This document shows positions 8,604-19,774 of a DNA stretch of 64,000 nt, one piece after another. This DNA comes from an uncultured Flavobacterium sp. (GTDB lineage Bacteria > Bacteroidota > Bacteroidia > Flavobacteriales > Flavobacteriaceae). The position numbers were made by a program, and so were the translations under genes. Below the pieces are notes generated by a model. The model worked only from the letters and a program-made list of their open reading frames with translations, made no database searches and had not been told where the DNA came from. Location of the stretch: the NCBI GenBank assembly GCA_934636265.1, contig CAKUAD010000004.1, forward strand, positions 1 to 64,000, written 5' to 3'. Numbering within the stretch: the first letter of the stretch is position 1; each line of letters begins with the position of its first letter.

Positions 8604-8690
8604 TTAGGAGCTTTATCCCGCTTTCCACTATAGCTTTCCCTCCTGGCGTCGGGAAAGGCTGCCGTTGCAATCGGGGCTAGGGGCCTTGCA
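8604..8690 (+). repeat. Dispersed intergenic hairpin repeat, copy A
   Basis: GC-rich block in the divergent sodA/addA gap: a left arm TCCCGCTTTCCACTATAGC, then GCTTTCCC and GGGAAAGGC facing each other around a short loop, then GCCGTTGCAATCGGGGC. It shares layout and words with four other intergenic blocks in this window (23.5, 47.7, 50.4 and 52.2 kb), of which it is the most diverged. Confidence 0.55.
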
Positions 8691-8725
8691 ACACATTGGG
8701 CTCCGCAAATCAAAAGTATCACAAT

Positions 8726-11700
8726 ATGCAGCGACCCGCATTTTCGCTTTACGACGCATCGGCCGGATCAGGCAAGACCTTTACGCTGGTCAAGGAATAT
8801 TTGTCCATCATCCTGGCATCACCTTACGACGACGCCTACCGAAACATTCTGGCCATCACCTTTACCAATAAGGCTGTCCACGAAATGAAAAGCCGTATCG
8901 TATCGGCATTGTCGGATATCGCCTCACCGCAGACATCGGCAAAAGGCCTTCAGATCTTGGAACAAATCAGTCAAAAAATCGGGCAGGAACCAAGCCTCAT
9001 CAAGGACAAGGCCCGCCGGATCATCCGCCACATGATCCACAACTATGCGGCGTTTGACATTTCAACCATCGACAAATTCACGCACCGCATCATCCGCACC
9101 TTTGCGCACGACCTTAACCTTCCGTCAACTTTTGAGGTTTCACTCGACACTGAAAATCTGTTGTCGGAAGCTGTTGACGCCTTGATTGCACGCGCCGGCG
9201 ACGATCCTACGCTTACTCGTTTCCTGGTCGATTACACCATGGAAAAAACCGACAGCGACAAAAGCTGGGACGTATCGCGTGAAATTTTCCTCACCGGGAA
9301 ACTCATCCTCAATGAAAATGACCGAACGGAACTCCTGCAACTTCAGGACATGGACATCCCGGAGTTTTCGGCCATCCGCAACCGCATCCGCGAATTGCTG
9401 GCTGAGCTTGAAGCGCAAAACGTTCAGCTTGCCAACAGCGCACTTTTACTGCTTTCTCATCGCAATGTCGAGCTAAAATCATTTTCGCGCGGAAGCTTTC
9501 CAAAGTATCTGCAAAACGTTGCCCAAGGCATCGATTGCGAACCAAAGTACGACAACCCTGACGCCATTCAGGTGAACAAGACAGCGCCCGACCGCGACCT
9601 GATCGAATCGCTAAAACCTGAATTGGTCGAGATTACCGATCCGATCTGCCGCAACAAAGGCCGAATCGCATTTTACCGCGCCCTGTTGCAAAACCTGACG
9701 CCGCTTTCCTTGCTCAATGCGCTGCAAAAGGAACTCGCCCGGATACAGGAAGAGCAAAATGTGCTTTCCATTTCTGAATTCAACAAAATCATCAACGATC
9801 AAATACGCGATCAGCCAGCGCCGTTTATTTACGAACGTCTGGGCGACCGCTACCGCCATTTTTTTATCGACGAGTTTCAGGACACCTCGGTCATGCAGTG
9901 GCAAAACCTTATTCCGCTTGTTGACAACGCCACTTCGTCAGAGGAACTATCGGGCGAGCGCGGCAGTATCATGCTCGTCGGCGACCCAAAACAATCCATT
10001 TACCGATGGCGTGGCGGGCGTGCCGAGCAGTTTATCGACCTTGGCAAAGAGCCGCCGCCGTTTAACAACAAGGAGCGTGAGGTCATCGCACTGGAAACCA
10101 ACTGGCGCAGTCATTCCCAGGTAATTGACTTTAATAATGACTTTTTCACGTTTGCCGCCACCAGGTTCACACACCCCGATTATCGGGATCTTTACTCGGC
10201 CGCCAGCCAAAAGCACAATGATAAGAAAGGCGGTTACGTAAGGATTTCCTTTGTCGACCCCGATGCCGAGGAAAAACAGCAAATCTACCTGGACGCTGTT
10301 TGGGACACCATCCAGAATGTGCTCGCTCAAGGGTTTTCATACGGCGACATTGCCGTGCTCACCCGTAAAAAGAATCAAGGCGTGGCCGTTGCGTCGATGC
10401 TGACGGAAAAGGGGGTGCAAATCATATCGTCGGAGACTTTGCTTTTGGGCAGCAGTGCGCAAGTGCGCTTTTTGGTTGATTTTCTCAAGGTATTGTCCAA
10501 TCCCCAGGATCTGGATGCCAAAGCCAATGTGCTGTATTTTATTGCCGATGCGCACGCCTTGCCGATACACGAATTTATTTCAGGCGGCGTCAGGCTTAAT
10601 GATGCCGACCTTTCGTCGCGTTTTAAAGTCGATGGATTTGATTGCGACATACCGGCGCTCCGCAAGAAATCGCTGTATGAATCGGTTGAGACCCTCATCA
10701 GGAGTTTTGTTCCGGGCGGACAATCCAACGCTTATGTACAGCACTTTCTCGATCTGATACTGGAGCGCGAAACTAAGGCCAATTCCGGAATTTCAGAGTT
10801 TTTGGAGTTTTGGGACAACAATGGCATAAAATTCAGCGTTCCCACACCGCCGGCTGAAAATGCCGTTCAGATCATGACCGTTCACAAAGCCAAGGGGCTG
10901 GAGTTTCCGGTAGTGATTTTCCCTTTTGCCGACGAGCGTTTTTCATCGTCCAATAAAAATAAATTCTGGCTCGACGCGACCCAAGAGGATTTAGGTCTTC
11001 CGCGCGTCCTGGTCAATGATTCAAAAGATGTGGCCACATACAGCGACGCTTCCCGCGAGTTTTATCTGCAAAAAAAACAGGAAGAATTGCTGGACAACAT
11101 CAATATTCTATACGTAGCGCTTACCCGAGCCGCCGAGCAATTGTACGTAATCTCATCACTCAAATTCAACAAAGACGGCCATCCGCCCGCCAACAGCCTT
11201 CCGGAGTTGTTGATGCTATATCTTGAGCAGCGGCAGATGTTTGACCGAAGCCAATCGGTGTATGAATTTGGGGAGGCCGTTCGCGTTTCCAAACCATCGG
11301 CTGGAGTGGCTCAGCCGGTGCCCATTTGCGGAGTGGCATCGCCCATGGACTTTAAGGCTATACGGATTGCCCGCCGCGAATCGGTCATGTGGGGTACATC
11401 GCAACAGGACGCCATCGAATACGGAAATCTGGTCCATCAGTTGATGGCCTGGATCCGCACAGCAAATGATGTCGAAACTGCTTTGCACCGCGCCGTGGCT
11501 GAAGGGATGATTCCCATAGGACGCGCCGATCAGGTTTTGGCCAGCGTCGCATCAATTGTAAACCATCCGGAACTGGCCGGTCATTTTTCGCCTGCAAACA
11601 CCATCCTTAACGAGCGCGCCATTTTGAGTCCGGGTTTAAGCACGATGATCCCTGACCGTGTCTCAATAGTGGGAACGTCGGCTTATCTGCTTGATTACAA

Positions 11701-11833
11701 AACCGGTGCGCGCCTCGCCGCCCATGAACAGCAGCTCGAACAATACGCCGGTGCTTTGGAGTCGATGGGCTTTGAGGTGGCAAAAAAGTCATTGGTCTAC
11801 ATTGGCGAGCCTGTCAATGTGGTACATTTGTAA
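8726..11833 (+). CDS. UvrD/RecB-type helicase-nuclease, AddA-like
   Basis: DNA double-strand-break processing helicase-nuclease, 1035 aa. Superfamily 1 helicase motifs in order: Walker A ASAGSGKT (11-18), Walker B/motif [14 protein letters not shown] (near 382), motif [16 protein letters not shown], motif [19 protein letters not shown] stretch near 720, motif [15 protein letters not shown] (near 795). The C-terminal RecB-like nuclease domain keeps LLDYKTG (near 988). The ATG at 8726 puts Walker A at the very N-terminus, as in AddA. Its expected partner, an AddB-like nuclease, is encoded 2.8 kb downstream; Bacteroidota use AddAB in place of RecBCD. Confidence 0.9.
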   Translation: MQRPAFSLYDASAGSGKTFTLVKEYLSIILASPYDDAYRNILAITFTNKAVHEMKSRIVSALSDIASPQTSAKGLQILEQISQKIGQEPSLIKDKARRIIRHMIHNYAAFDISTIDKFTHRIIRTFAHDLNLPSTFEVSLDTENLLSEAVDALIARAGDDPTLTRFLVDYTMEKTDSDKSWDVSREIFLTGKLILNENDRTELLQLQDMDIPEFSAIRNRIRELLAELEAQNVQLANSALLLLSHRNVELKSFSRGSFPKYLQNVAQGIDCEPKYDNPDAIQVNKTAPDRDLIESLKPELVEITDPICRNKGRIAFYRALLQNLTPLSLLNALQKELARIQEEQNVLSISEFNKIINDQIRDQPAPFIYERLGDRYRHFFIDEFQDTSVMQWQNLIPLVDNATSSEELSGERGSIMLVGDPKQSIYRWRGGRAEQFIDLGKEPPPFNNKEREVIALETNWRSHSQVIDFNNDFFTFAATRFTHPDYRDLYSAASQKHNDKKGGYVRISFVDPDAEEKQQIYLDAVWDTIQNVLAQGFSYGDIAVLTRKKNQGVAVASMLTEKGVQIISSETLLLGSSAQVRFLVDFLKVLSNPQDLDAKANVLYFIADAHALPIHEFISGGVRLNDADLSSRFKVDGFDCDIPALRKKSLYESVETLIRSFVPGGQSNAYVQHFLDLILERETKANSGISEFLEFWDNNGIKFSVPTPPAENAVQIMTVHKAKGLEFPVVIFPFADERFSSSNKNKFWLDATQEDLGLPRVLVNDSKDVATYSDASREFYLQKKQEELLDNINILYVALTRAAEQLYVISSLKFNKDGHPPANSLPELLMLYLEQRQMFDRSQSVYEFGEAVRVSKPSAGVAQPVPICGVASPMDFKAIRIARRESVMWGTSQQDAIEYGNLVHQLMAWIRTANDVETALHRAVAEGMIPIGRADQVLASVASIVNHPELAGHFSPANTILNERAILSPGLSTMIPDRVSIVGTSAYLLDYKTGARLAAHEQQLEQYAGALESMGFEVAKKSLVYIGEPVNVVHL
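11802..11830 (+). promoter_or_regulatory. Promoter of kbl inside the end of the addA-like gene
   Basis: TTG (11802-11804), 18 bp, TACATTTG (11823-11830). The -7 box ends immediately before the upstream stop codon and 19 bp before the kbl ATG. Confidence 0.65.
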
Positions 11834-11849
11834 CCCAAAACAATCAACT

Positions 11850-13043
11850 ATGTACGGAAAAATAAAAGACTATCTGCAAAGCGAACTCAAGTCAATCGAA
11901 GACAACGGGCTTTTTAAGAAGGAACGCATCATCACATCGCCGCAAGGCCCGGAAATTACCATTTCAACCGGTGAAAAGGTGCTGAATTTTTGCGCCAACA
12001 ATTACCTTGGACTTTCATCGCATCCGGAAGTGGTGCAGGCCGCCAAGGACGCGCTGGACAGCCGTGGATTTGGGATGTCGTCGGTGCGGTTTATTTGCGG
12101 TACGCAGGACATTCACAAAACACTCGAGCAAAAAATCGCTGCGTTTTACGGAACCGAGGATACAATCTTGTACGCTGCGGCATTTGACGCCAACGGTGGT
12201 GTTTTTGAGCCACTGTTCAACGAGCAGGATGCCATCATCTCTGATTCGCTCAACCATGCGTCAATCATTGATGGGGTGAGGCTTTGCAAGGCCATGCGCT
12301 ATCGGTATGAAAACAACAACATGGACGACCTTGAGGCACTACTCCTCAAAGCCAATGAGGCTGGTGCGCGCTTTAAGATTATTGTGACCGACGGTGTCTT
12401 CTCGATGGACGGCCTGGTGGCTCCGCTGGACAAGATTTGCGATCTGGCCGACAAATACGATGCGCTGGTTATGGTTGACGAATGTCATGCGGCCGGTTTT
12501 ATTGGTGCAAAGGGCAAGGGAACTCTCGAGGCGAAGGGCGTGATGGGCCGCGTGGACATCGTAACCGGAACGCTTGGTAAGGCGCTTGGAGGTGCCATGG
12601 GCGGATACACCACGGGCAAAAAGGAAATCATTGAAATGCTGCGTCAGCGTTCACGTCCGTATCTGTTCTCAAACTCGCTTGCGCCGTCTATCGTGGGCGC
12701 TTCTATCAAGGTTTTTGAACTGCTGGAGCGCGATACGACACTGCGCGATAAACTGGAGTGGAATTCAAATTATTTTAAGAAAGGCATCAAGGCTGCAGGT
12801 TTTGATATCATCGATGGCGATTCGGCCATTGTTCCCGTGATGTTATACGACGCCCGTTTATCACAACAAATGGCGGATGCACTATTAAAACGCGGCATCT
12901 ATGTGATAGGGTTCTTCTTTCCGGTCGTGCCAAAAGACAAGGCGCGCATCAGGGTACAACTTTCGGCAGCTCACACCAAGGAGCACCTGGATAAAGCTAT
13001 AGAAGCCTTCACTTTGGTAGGCAAGGAATTACGGGTAATTTAA
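11850..13043 (+). CDS. kbl: Glycine C-acetyltransferase (2-amino-3-ketobutyrate CoA ligase)
   Basis: PLP enzyme of threonine breakdown: 2-amino-3-oxobutyrate plus CoA to glycine and acetyl-CoA. 397 aa, family length. The Schiff-base lysine is Lys244 in [24 protein letters not shown] [12 protein letters not shown] holds the PLP-pyridine Asp; [15 protein letters not shown] is the conserved substrate loop. The frame is open into the preceding gene, but [13 protein letters not shown] from the ATG at 11850 is the natural start, 16 bp after the previous stop. No threonine dehydrogenase is nearby. Confidence 0.95.
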   Translation: MYGKIKDYLQSELKSIEDNGLFKKERIITSPQGPEITISTGEKVLNFCANNYLGLSSHPEVVQAAKDALDSRGFGMSSVRFICGTQDIHKTLEQKIAAFYGTEDTILYAAAFDANGGVFEPLFNEQDAIISDSLNHASIIDGVRLCKAMRYRYENNNMDDLEALLLKANEAGARFKIIVTDGVFSMDGLVAPLDKICDLADKYDALVMVDECHAAGFIGAKGKGTLEAKGVMGRVDIVTGTLGKALGGAMGGYTTGKKEIIEMLRQRSRPYLFSNSLAPSIVGASIKVFELLERDTTLRDKLEWNSNYFKKGIKAAGFDIIDGDSAIVPVMLYDARLSQQMADALLKRGIYVIGFFFPVVPKDKARIRVQLSAAHTKEHLDKAIEAFTLVGKELRVI

Positions 13044-13087
13044 CAAGGCTTTTTTGTAAAAGGAATGTTATTTTTTTAACATATTCC

Positions 13088-13133
13088 TTTGTGGTTAGAA
13101 TTTAACACCATACTTTTGTTTCCAATAACTTTG
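13088..13133 (+). promoter_or_regulatory. Promoter region of the OmpA gene
   Basis: TTTG (13088-13091), 19 bp, TACTTTTG (13111-13118): textbook Bacteroidota promoter. A second -7-like box TAACTTTG follows at 13126-13133. Just upstream, an imperfect inverted repeat (AAGGAATGTT at 13060-13069 with ACATATTCCTT at 13079-13089) overlaps the -33 element and may end kbl transcription. Confidence 0.75.
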
Positions 13134-13155
13134 TAACTAAAAAATAAAAGCAAGT

Positions 13156-14559
13156 ATGAAACATCTTAACAAAATCGTTGCTGCGGTTTGTTTGGTTATG
13201 GGATTGAGCACTAACGCTCAGGACAATAACAACAAGTGGGCAGTGACTTTCGGAGCGAATGCTGTCGACACGCGATTCAGTGCGGCATCGAGGTTGGAAG
13301 ACCAGTTCTCTGAGTATTTCAATGCACAGGATCACTGGAACATGCTGCCTTCAGTATCTTACCTTACAGTTTCACGTTACGTGGGTAGCGGATTCTCGGT
13401 AGGATTGACAGGTTCAATCAACAAAATCACTAAGTTTGTAGGTGAGCGTCCTTACCTTGATGGAGGCGAGTACCCTGTAACTAACCCTGGCGACCTTAAC
13501 TATTATGCTGCTGACGCAATGGTTAACTACAGCCTGATGGAACTGATCGGCTCTAAATGGTTTGACCCATCAGCTCACATTGGCGGTGGTTACACATGGT
13601 TTGGTGACGAAAACAGCTCTGGAACCGTTAACGGTGGTTTGGGAGTTGCATTTTGGTTTACTGAAAATGTAGGCCTATCACTCCGCTCAACCTATAAGCA
13701 TTCATTTGAGGAGAACCGCAACGAGTTCCCTTCACATATGCAACATTTTGCTGGTCTGAGCTTTAAGTTTGGTGGCAAAGACACTGACGGAGACGGCATC
13801 TATGACAAAGACGATGCTTGTCCGGAAGAAGCCGGTCCAAAAGAATTCAACGGTTGTCCTGACCGTGACGGAGACAAAATCATCGACAAGGAAGACGATT
13901 GCCCGGATGAGGCTGGTCTTGCTGAGTTCCGCGGATGTCCTGACACAGACGGAGACGGTGTAATGGATAAAGAAGACGATTGTCCTGAAGTAGCTGGCTT
14001 GAAGTCAATGCGCGGATGTCCTGATACTGACGGTGACGGTGTAACTGATAAAGCTGACAAGTGTCCAACAGTTAAAGGACCTGCTGAAAACGGTGGATGC
14101 CCATGGCCAGACACTGACGGCGACGGAGTTCTTGACAAAGACGACAAGTGTCCGGATGTTAAAGGAACTGTAGCTAACAACGGCTGTCCTGAAATGTCTG
14201 AAGAGCAAGTGATGAAGCTTAACGCTTACGCCAAAACAATCCTGTTCAACAGCGGTAAGTCAACTTTCAAGAAAGAAACTTATCCAGTACTGCAAGCGAT
14301 CACTGCTATCCTGAAAGAGTTCCCACAATCGCGTTTCATGATTGAAGGACACACTGACAGCGACGGAAAAGACGCTATGAACCAGACACTGTCTGAAAAT
14401 CGTGCAGCTGCTGTTAAGAACTACCTGATCGAAAACGGAATCGACGCCAGCCGTCTGCAATCAGCAGGTTACGGTGAGTCTCGTCCAATCGACACTAACA
14501 AAACAGCTAAAGGTAAAGCTAACAACCGTCGTGTTGAAGTGAAACTGATCAAGGAGTAA
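13156..14559 (+). CDS. OmpA-family outer membrane protein with thrombospondin type 3 repeats
   Basis: 467 aa, likely abundant. Signal peptide to about residue 21 ([21 protein letters not shown]), then an eight-strand-type beta-barrel domain to about 205, then five or six calcium-binding repeats of the form DTDGDGVxDKxDxCP (about 210-345), then a peptidoglycan-binding OmpA domain with IEGHTDSDG and NRRVEVKLI. It anchors the outer membrane to the cell wall. The strong promoter, short leader and terminator indicate a monocistronic, highly expressed gene. The repeats create long open frames on the other strand, which are not genes. Confidence 0.95.
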   Translation: MKHLNKIVAAVCLVMGLSTNAQDNNNKWAVTFGANAVDTRFSAASRLEDQFSEYFNAQDHWNMLPSVSYLTVSRYVGSGFSVGLTGSINKITKFVGERPYLDGGEYPVTNPGDLNYYAADAMVNYSLMELIGSKWFDPSAHIGGGYTWFGDENSSGTVNGGLGVAFWFTENVGLSLRSTYKHSFEENRNEFPSHMQHFAGLSFKFGGKDTDGDGIYDKDDACPEEAGPKEFNGCPDRDGDKIIDKEDDCPDEAGLAEFRGCPDTDGDGVMDKEDDCPEVAGLKSMRGCPDTDGDGVTDKADKCPTVKGPAENGGCPWPDTDGDGVLDKDDKCPDVKGTVANNGCPEMSEEQVMKLNAYAKTILFNSGKSTFKKETYPVLQAITAILKEFPQSRFMIEGHTDSDGKDAMNQTLSENRAAAVKNYLIENGIDASRLQSAGYGESRPIDTNKTAKGKANNRRVEVKLIKE

Positions 14560-14587
14560 TCCTTAGCTTAGCAATATTTATTAAGAA

Positions 14588-14615
14588 AACGCTCCGTATT
14601 TACGGGGCGTTTTTT
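14588..14615 (+). terminator. Terminator after the OmpA gene
   Basis: AACGCTCCGT (14588-14597), ATTT loop, ACGGGGCGTT (14602-14611), then T-run. The next gene starts 12 bp after it. Confidence 0.85.
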
Positions 14616-14626
14616 ATTTTTAGCTC

Positions 14627-17356
14627 ATGGCAACCTTTTTAGATCAGCTTGCAGGATATGTTGTTGAACACTACGGCAACCAACTCACCCAAACCGTTGT
14701 AGTTCTTCCCAGCCGCCGTGCACGGGTTTTCTTTGTCGAGGCGCTAAAACGTAACGCGCAGCAAACCTTGTTTTCGCCGCAAATCATCAGTATCGAAGAT
14801 TTTGTGTCGGAAATGTCCGGCCTCAGGACTGTCGACAACATTGAATTGCTGTTTGAATTCTATGACGTTTATTGCAAACATCACGGCACACCACCGCAAA
14901 AGTTTGAATACTTTGCCCACTGGGCGGTCACCATTCTTCAGGATTTTAATGAAATCGACCGATATCTGCTCAAGGCGAAAGCCATATTGACGTATCTAAA
15001 AGACATTGAGGTGCTCAAGCGATGGGGCGTGGAACCTGGCCAGACCACCCAGCTTATAGCCAACTATCTCCAGTTTTGGGAACTGTTGCCGGATTACTAC
15101 GACAAACTGTACGAGCACTTGCTAAAGACGGGTCGCGGGTATCAGGGTATGATTTACCGCGAGGCCGTTAAGAAGCTACCCATATTTTGCGAAGCGAACG
15201 TACATCGGAAATTTGTTTTTGGCGGATTCAATGCTCTGAATAAAGCTGAAGAAGAGATTTTTCAAACCCTTGTCGTAAAAGGACTTGGCGATATCATCTG
15301 GGATTTTGACGAAGCATTTCTCAAGAACGATCACCACGACGCCGGATTGTTTTTAAGGCGATATAAAAAGGAATGGCCTATTTACCGAAGCCAGCCTTTT
15401 AAGTGGCTTGACCGCTCGTTTGAAGCATCCAAAGACATTAGGATAATCGGTACGCCCAAAACAGTGGGTCAAGCCCGGATTGTAGGCGAGATACTGGAAC
15501 GAGAAGGTGCGGCCAATACCGCTGTAATCCTGGGCGATGAGAACCTGTTGCTTCCGGTGTTGCATTCGCTTCCGGACAGCGTTCCCGGCGTCAACATCAC
15601 CATGGGTTATCCGGCTAAAAACAATCCCGTTCAAATCCTGATCAACCGACTGTTCCGATTGCACACTGGTGCAGTAAAGCGCTCGGGATCAGGTTATGTC
15701 ATGTATTACAAGGATGTCCTCGAAGTGCTGACCCATCCGCTTGTCGCATCTTCTAGCGGAGCCCGCGCGGTGGTCGATCAGATACGCGCCCGAAATTACA
15801 CCTTTGTCCCGCAGGCCAAATTGTTCGAATTTGTAGGCGAATCGGGCGCGCTGTTTACCCTTTTGTTCACCAAATGGACCGACAGTTCCAGCGTTTGCGA
15901 GCTTTTGCTGTCGATATTGCTCGAACTCAAAAAAGGTTTGCAAAAGGACTCGGATGACGACAGGATTGTGCTGGCATTTTTATTCGCTGTCTACAAAACC
16001 GTCAACAAGTTGGCGACCTATTTTGAGGCGCACCCGGATGAATCGGTAGAAACCCTGTACAGCCTTTACAAGCAAATTATTGATTTGGCTGAGGTGTCGT
16101 TTGAGGGCGAACCGCTTACCGGCATTCAGGTTATGGGCGTACTGGAAAGTCGCACCCTCGACTATGATACAGTTATCGTGACCTCGCTTAATGAAGGAAC
16201 TTTTCCAGCCGGAAAATCGCACAATTCATTTATTCCGCACGACGTAAAACGTGAATACGGACTGCCGACTTTCAAGGAAAAGGACGCGATTTATACCTAC
16301 CATTTTTATCATCTGCTCCAGCGAGCCAAAAAGGCTTATCTGATTTACAATACCGAGAGTGAAGGACTGGACGGCGGAGAAAAAAGCCGTTTCCTGACGC
16401 AGCTGGAGGTTGAGCCCATGCCTGCGCATAATCTGTCAAACGAGATATACAACGCGGTTTTGCCAAGCGAGGCGTCCGGACCGATGCGCGTACCCAAAAC
16501 GCCACAAATCATGGATCGGCTTAAGGAGATTGCCCAAAAAGGATTTTCCCCTTCGTCGCTCACGGCCTATCTGCGCAATCCGATCGTCTTTTACAAGCAG
16601 CGTATCCTGGGCATTTCAGACGCTGATGAGGTTGAGGAAAGCATCGGTTTGAACACCTTGGGCACCATTATTCACAACGTACTGGAAACACTTTACCGAC
16701 CCTTTATCGGCGTAAGCCTGACACGGGAAATTGTCGAGGGATTCCGCAGCCAGGTTGACGACGTGGTGCTGGAAAAGTTTAGACACGAATACAAGGACGG
16801 CGATTTTAACCGCGGCCGAAACCTTCTTGCTTTTGAGGTAGCCAAGCGAAATGTCCAGAATTTTATCACTCTGGAACTCGACGGGCTTTCAAATGGTGAT
16901 GAGGTGGTGATACTATCGCTGGAAGATAGCTTCTCCAGAAATATCGAACATCCGGGCCTTCCGTTTCCGGTTACGCTTGCCGGGAAAATCGACCGGCTGG
17001 AATTGCGCAACGGCATTTTGCGGATTCTGGACTATAAAACGGGAAAGGTCGAACCCAAAGATATGGTCCTCAAGTCATTTGACGACATGCTCGACATCAA
17101 GTTCGAAAAGGTCATTCAGGTCCTGGCGTACGCCTATATGTACGAGCCCCAGGCCAAGGGAAAACCAATCGAAGCTGGAATCATTTCGTTTAAAAATATG
17201 AAAGACGGTTTTATGCCTTTTACATTAAAGGACGAATTTTCCAAACAAAGCGTCATCCTTGTTTCGCCCGATGTCCTGGAAGCCTATTGCGCCGAGTTGG
17301 TCAAGTTGCTTTCCATTATTTTTGATCAGGAAATACCGTTTGAGGAAACCGTCTAG
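14627..17356 (+). CDS. PD-(D/E)XK nuclease family protein, AddB-like
   Basis: 909 aa. N-terminus VVLPSRRARVFFVEAL and the inactivated-helicase middle region with VTSLNEGTFPAG fit the AddB/exonuclease V beta fold. The nuclease motif at the C-terminal side is ILDYKTGKV (near residue 801), preceded by a KIDRLE stretch; the region from FSPSSLTAYLRNPIVFYKQRI is the typical start of the nuclease domain, without the four-cysteine iron-sulfur staple seen in Firmicutes AddB. Presumed partner of the AddA-like protein encoded at 8.7 kb. Ends 2 bp from the convergent hydrolase gene. Confidence 0.88.
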   Translation: MATFLDQLAGYVVEHYGNQLTQTVVVLPSRRARVFFVEALKRNAQQTLFSPQIISIEDFVSEMSGLRTVDNIELLFEFYDVYCKHHGTPPQKFEYFAHWAVTILQDFNEIDRYLLKAKAILTYLKDIEVLKRWGVEPGQTTQLIANYLQFWELLPDYYDKLYEHLLKTGRGYQGMIYREAVKKLPIFCEANVHRKFVFGGFNALNKAEEEIFQTLVVKGLGDIIWDFDEAFLKNDHHDAGLFLRRYKKEWPIYRSQPFKWLDRSFEASKDIRIIGTPKTVGQARIVGEILEREGAANTAVILGDENLLLPVLHSLPDSVPGVNITMGYPAKNNPVQILINRLFRLHTGAVKRSGSGYVMYYKDVLEVLTHPLVASSSGARAVVDQIRARNYTFVPQAKLFEFVGESGALFTLLFTKWTDSSSVCELLLSILLELKKGLQKDSDDDRIVLAFLFAVYKTVNKLATYFEAHPDESVETLYSLYKQIIDLAEVSFEGEPLTGIQVMGVLESRTLDYDTVIVTSLNEGTFPAGKSHNSFIPHDVKREYGLPTFKEKDAIYTYHFYHLLQRAKKAYLIYNTESEGLDGGEKSRFLTQLEVEPMPAHNLSNEIYNAVLPSEASGPMRVPKTPQIMDRLKEIAQKGFSPSSLTAYLRNPIVFYKQRILGISDADEVEESIGLNTLGTIIHNVLETLYRPFIGVSLTREIVEGFRSQVDDVVLEKFRHEYKDGDFNRGRNLLAFEVAKRNVQNFITLELDGLSNGDEVVILSLEDSFSRNIEHPGLPFPVTLAGKIDRLELRNGILRILDYKTGKVEPKDMVLKSFDDMLDIKFEKVIQVLAYAYMYEPQAKGKPIEAGIISFKNMKDGFMPFTLKDEFSKQSVILVSPDVLEAYCAELVKLLSIIFDQEIPFEETV

Positions 17357-17358
17357 AA

Positions 17359-18150
17359 TTATAACGATTTCAGGAAATCCATCAATACTGATCCTATGTC
17401 GTCGCGATTTTCAACCGTGCTCATATGGCCGTCGGGAAAGGTAACCAGCGTGGTTGACGGATGTTCGGCCAGACCTTTGTGATCGGCGATGGGCAACACG
17501 TCGTCTTTTTCACCCAATATTAACAAAACGGGAAATTTGGCTTCGTGAAGAATTCTTTCGCGATCCTTGCGGATTTTCATGCCTTCCAGCGATGCAATGA
17601 CACCCTGAAGCGGCGTTCTGAGCGCCTGTTCTTTGACGTCTTCGACCTGTTTCCGCAGCGTTTCACGGTTGCTTTCGCTAAAGAGATTGGTCACCGACAT
17701 CCGAACAAAATTGGCGTAATTTTCCTTAACCGCGTGGATGGCCCGGTCGCGGTTTTTCTTTTTGTCGTCGCTGTCGGCCTTAGCGGTCGAGTTTAGCAGG
17801 GCGATGCCTTTTACCATTTCCGGATAAAGCTCGGCAAACGCCAGCGACACATAGCCGCCCATGGAATGCCCCACCAGAATCACTTTGCGCAGTTTGAGTT
17901 CATGCAAGACTGAATGCACCAGATCAGCATTGTCTTCCATAGTATGCAGATAGCCAAGCGGATCGGTATGGCCGTGCCCCAGGAGGTCAATGGCAATTAT
18001 GCGGAAGCGTGTTGACAGTTCTTGGATGAGGGCATTCCACATGGTTTTGTTTTCAAGAAATCCGTGCAGGAGGACTACGGCTGTTCCCTTGCCGGTATCG
18101 GTGTAAGAGACCAGCGCATTTTTATAATTGGTGATGTGTTGGTTGTTCAT
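17359..18150 (-). CDS. Alpha/beta hydrolase
   Basis: 263 aa cytoplasmic hydrolase of unknown substrate. Oxyanion-hole motif VLLHGFLENKTMW, nucleophile elbow VGHSMGGYVSL (Ser near 97), acidic residue in GEKDDVLPIADHK and catalytic His in PDGHMSTVEN near the end: a complete catalytic triad. Downstream of the aminopeptidase P gene but separated from it by a terminator hairpin; its stop is only 2 bp from the convergent addB-like stop. Confidence 0.9.
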   Translation of the reverse strand: MNNQHITNYKNALVSYTDTGKGTAVVLLHGFLENKTMWNALIQELSTRFRIIAIDLLGHGHTDPLGYLHTMEDNADLVHSVLHELKLRKVILVGHSMGGYVSLAFAELYPEMVKGIALLNSTAKADSDDKKKNRDRAIHAVKENYANFVRMSVTNLFSESNRETLRKQVEDVKEQALRTPLQGVIASLEGMKIRKDRERILHEAKFPVLLILGEKDDVLPIADHKGLAEHPSTTLVTFPDGHMSTVENRDDIGSVLMDFLKSL

Positions 18151-18156
18151 GATTTT

Positions 18157-18191
18157 TAAAAAAAGAAACCTGCAAGTGCTCCTGCAGGTTT
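18157..18191 (-). terminator. Terminator after the aminopeptidase P gene
   Basis: On the minus strand AAACCTGCA (18191-18183), 8-nt loop, TGCAGGTTT (18174-18166), then C and a T-run (18164-18157). Lies between the aminopeptidase stop and the hydrolase start. Confidence 0.8.
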
Positions 18192-18197
18192 GCGTTA

Positions 18198-19487
18198 TCA
18201 GTTCATTAATTCTTCAATTTCGTCGGCTTCAATCGGGATGTTGCGCATCAGGTTAAACGGTTGGCCGCTTTCCTGTACCACGACATTGTCTTCCAGCCTG
18301 ATGCCAAATTTCTCTTCCGGGATGTAGATTCCCGGTTCGACGGTAAAGACCATATTGGCCTTCATCGGCTCGTAAAGAAGGCCGTAATCGTGTGTGTCGA
18401 GCCCCAAATGATGCGAGGTTCCGTGCATAAAATACTTTTTGTACGCCGGCCACTCATGATTTTCGTTTTGCACGTCCGCTTTATCCAAAAGTCCGAGTCC
18501 GAGTAATTCAGCCGTCATGACCTTGCCAACTTCAACGTGGTATTCCTTCCAGAGCGTGCCCGGGGTCAACATCTTGGTCGCCTCGTCCTTGACGCGCAAT
18601 ACGGCATTGTAAACCGCTTTTTGGCGCTCTTTAAACCGTCCCGAAACCGGAATGGTGCGCGTCATATCACTTGAATAGTTGGCATATTCGGCGCCCACGT
18701 CCAACAGCAGCAAGTCGCCCGCTTTGCAGATTTGGTTGTTCTCGATGTAGTGCAAAACGTTGGCGTTGTTTCCCGATGCGATAATCGGGGTGTAGGCAAA
18801 CCCTTTTGACCGGTTGCGGATGAATTCGTGAATGAATTCGGCTTCAATTTCGTACTCGGCAACACCAGGCTTGACAAATGAAAGTGCGCGTCGGAACCCT
18901 TTTTCAGTAATGTGGCAGGCGTGCTGGATCAAATCAATCTCCTCCAGTTCCTTGACCGATCGGATTCGCTGTAAAATAGGATTGCTCCGCGCTACGCCAT
19001 GGGCTGGATAAGCTTCCTTCCACCACTTGACAAATCGCGCCTCACGGGTTTCCGTCTCGACAGCTGCCCGATAGTGTTCGTTGGTGTTGATGTACATCGT
19101 ATCCGTGTACGTCATGATTTCATTGAGCACTTTTTTAAAGTCCTGCAACCAATAGACGGTTTTGATGCCCGACACCTCAAAGGCGCGCTCCTTGGTGAGT
19201 TTTTCACCTTCCCAAACCGCGATGTGATCGTTGGTTTCACGCAAAAACAGGATTTCGCGCAAGTGTTCATACGGAGCGTCGGGACAAAGCAAAAGGATGC
19301 TTTCTTCCTGGTCTACACCGCTCAGGTAAAAAATGTCCCGGTGTTGGGCAAAGGGTAAAGTGCTGTCGGCGCTAACCGGATAAATATCGTTGGAGTTAAA
19401 AACCGCAACGCTCTGTGGCTTCATTTCGGCTGTGAATTTTTTGCGGTTTTTTACAAACAGATTCCTGTCGATGGGTAGGTATTTCAT
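18198..19487 (-). CDS. Aminopeptidase P family protein (M24B metallopeptidase)
   Basis: Removes N-terminal residues preceding proline. 429 aa, Xaa-Pro aminopeptidase length. N-terminal creatinase-like domain (FNSNDIYPVSADSTLPF, HRDIFYLSGVDQEES), then the pita-bread catalytic domain with metal ligands in LLDVGAEYANYSSDMTRTIP (two Asp), HGTSHHLGLDTHD (His), FTVEPGIYIP (Glu) and GIRLEDNVVV (Glu). Start chosen at the ATG 19487 rather than a TTG two codons upstream. No signal peptide, so cytoplasmic. Confidence 0.93.
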   Translation of the reverse strand: MKYLPIDRNLFVKNRKKFTAEMKPQSVAVFNSNDIYPVSADSTLPFAQHRDIFYLSGVDQEESILLLCPDAPYEHLREILFLRETNDHIAVWEGEKLTKERAFEVSGIKTVYWLQDFKKVLNEIMTYTDTMYINTNEHYRAAVETETREARFVKWWKEAYPAHGVARSNPILQRIRSVKELEEIDLIQHACHITEKGFRRALSFVKPGVAEYEIEAEFIHEFIRNRSKGFAYTPIIASGNNANVLHYIENNQICKAGDLLLLDVGAEYANYSSDMTRTIPVSGRFKERQKAVYNAVLRVKDEATKMLTPGTLWKEYHVEVGKVMTAELLGLGLLDKADVQNENHEWPAYKKYFMHGTSHHLGLDTHDYGLLYEPMKANMVFTVEPGIYIPEEKFGIRLEDNVVVQESGQPFNLMRNIPIEADEIEELMN

Positions 19488-19505
19488 GTTCAAAGTTTAT
19501 TTTAT

Positions 19506-19513
19506 CAAATATA
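19506..19513 (-). promoter_or_regulatory. -7 promoter element for the aminopeptidase P gene
   Basis: TATATTTG on the minus strand with a TTG 23 bp further upstream; 18 bp before the ATG. Confidence 0.55.
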
Positions 19514-19711
19514 AGCCAAACTTTATGCACTCGTGGCAACAACTTTAATAAACCAGCTGGCAGGCATCGGTGACGGCTGACCGCCCCAAACTATTGTAAC
19601 GCTAAAAGTTCCGGATTCAAAAACCCTAAAACTGGTAATTTTAAATTGTTCGGCCGCCTGAATTTACAAGGGGTTAAACATGATTTAAATTCATTATAAA
19701 TAGCAAAAAGC

Positions 19712-19744
19712 TTTGTGAAAAATATCGCCGATACGTTATTTTTG
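19712..19744 (+). promoter_or_regulatory. Promoter of the succinate dehydrogenase operon
   Basis: TTTG (19712-19715), 21 bp, TATTTTTG (19737-19744), 30 bp before the sdhC ATG. Strong match to the Bacteroidota consensus. Confidence 0.75.
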
Positions 19745-19774
19745 TATCACTTTTTTCAAACAATTTAACACACC

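Noticed and set aside
13800..14180. Long open frame antisense to the OmpA calcium-binding repeats, rich in SGHP repeats
   Set aside because: It mirrors the repeated DTDGDGV codons of the real gene; no promoter or family similarity.
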